Assembly: GCA_003509305.1 (NCBI GenBank)
Contig: DOMU01000112.1
Coordinates: 1-7,352 of the forward strand
Length of the DNA: 7,352 nucleotides
Origin: Desulfobulbaceae bacterium
GTDB taxonomy: Bacteria; Desulfobacterota; Desulfobulbia; Desulfobulbales; Desulfocapsaceae
Direction: 5' to 3'
The notes beneath the pieces were generated by a model. That model made no database searches. It was not told the origin of the DNA and was given only the letters and a program-made list of their open reading frames with translations. The first letter of the stretch is position 1, and each line of letters opens with the position of its first letter. Position numbers and translations under genes: made by a program. Shown piece after piece: positions 6,976 to 7,352 of this stretch.

Positions 6976-7352
6976 AAGTTCTCACCGTTGAGGAAATGCG
7001 CGCCACCGACCGTAACGCCATCACCAACCTCGGCATCCCCGCCGCCCTGCTCATGGAAAACGCCGGCAACGCCACCGTCGCCCTGATGCGCCAGCTCCTC
7101 GGTGATTGCCAAGATACCTTCGCCTGCATCTTTATCGGGCCAGGTGCCAATGGCGGCGACGGCCTGGTGATCGGTCGGCGGCTGGCGCAGATGGGTTGCC
7201 AGCCCCTCTTCATCATGCTGGCCGACCCGGAACGCCTGACCGGTGAAACCGCCGCCAACCATGCCACCATCGTCAAGATGGGTATCCCCACTTTCCAGAT
7301 GCCGCCGCGGCAACTGGCCCATGCCTGCGATGGCATATGGCGCGAAAACCAA
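6972..7352 (+). CDS. nnrE: NAD(P)HX epimerase (YjeF N-terminal domain), 5' part
   Basis: The first 127 codons of a gene that runs off the window. It opens KVLTVEEMRATDRNAI, followed by GIPAALLMENAG (21-32) and the nucleotide-binding loop GPGANGGDG (56-64), all typical of YjeF N-terminal domains. These enzymes epimerise the R form of hydrated NADH or NADPH so that the dehydratase NnrD can repair it. In many bacteria both activities are in one protein of about 500 residues; whether a dehydratase domain follows here cannot be seen. The usual loop is GxGNNGGDG, and here the first Asn is Ala (A59); the catalytic-site Asp D63 is kept. The start overlaps the lptF stop by four bases and has a good ribosome binding site. 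The frame stays open to the edge. Confidence 0.9.
   Translation, partial: MKVLTVEEMRATDRNAITNLGIPAALLMENAGNATVALMRQLLGDCQDTFACIFIGPGANGGDGLVIGRRLAQMGCQPLFIMLADPERLTGETAANHATIVKMGIPTFQMPPRQLAHACDGIWRENQ

Noticed and set aside
6889..7352. Minus-strand open frame antisense to nnrE
   Set aside because: It is a shadow of the clearly recognisable epimerase on the plus strand.

Overview
The window looks like chromosomal DNA of a Gram-negative bacterium, roughly 58-60% GC by eye. An LptF/LptG-family lipopolysaccharide-export permease implies an outer membrane. The mix of an MdlB-like exporter half, a CBS-CBS-ACT protein, an Fsr-type efflux protein and a SprT-like/DUF2786 protein would fit a desulfobacterial (former Deltaproteobacteria) genome. 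That placement is an inference from gene content, not from a marker gene. I see no tRNA, rRNA, CRISPR array, insertion sequence or phage gene.

Layout. Positions 1-492 hold the 3' end of an ABC ATPase gene that overlaps a complete MdlB-like ABC exporter half-transporter (482-2299, +) by 11 bases. The first ATPase is odd. Its front resembles the ATPase of a polar amino-acid importer (GlnQ type). Its back, from the signature motif onward, resembles the MdlA-type half of a heterodimeric exporter. After 90 non-coding bases carrying an inverted repeat and a strong ribosome binding site come a CBS-CBS-ACT protein (2390-3076, +) and, 22 bases later, an Fsr/fosmidomycin-resistance-type MFS transporter (3099-4280, +). 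An SprT-like metallopeptidase/DUF2786 protein lies tail to tail with it (4294-5418, -). A 105-base divergent spacer with a bulged hairpin separates that gene from an LptF/LptG-family permease (5524-6975, +). This permease has an extra C-terminal four-cysteine Ada-type zinc-binding module. Its stop overlaps the start of an NAD(P)HX epimerase gene (6972 to the edge, +, incomplete).

How the genes work together. The first two genes would give the two ATPase halves of one exporter, and their motifs complement each other: the first chain has a degenerate catalytic site with a canonical LSGGQ signature, and the second has intact catalytic residues with a degenerate LSTGE signature. The CBS-ACT protein and Fsr are probably co-transcribed, but no shared substrate can be read from sequence. 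The lptF and nnrE genes are translationally coupled, although their functions (envelope lipid export, cofactor repair) are unrelated as far as known. I found no clear multi-gene undescribed system. The items most worth a second look are the hybrid ATPase at the left edge and the zinc-binding tail on the LptF-like permease.
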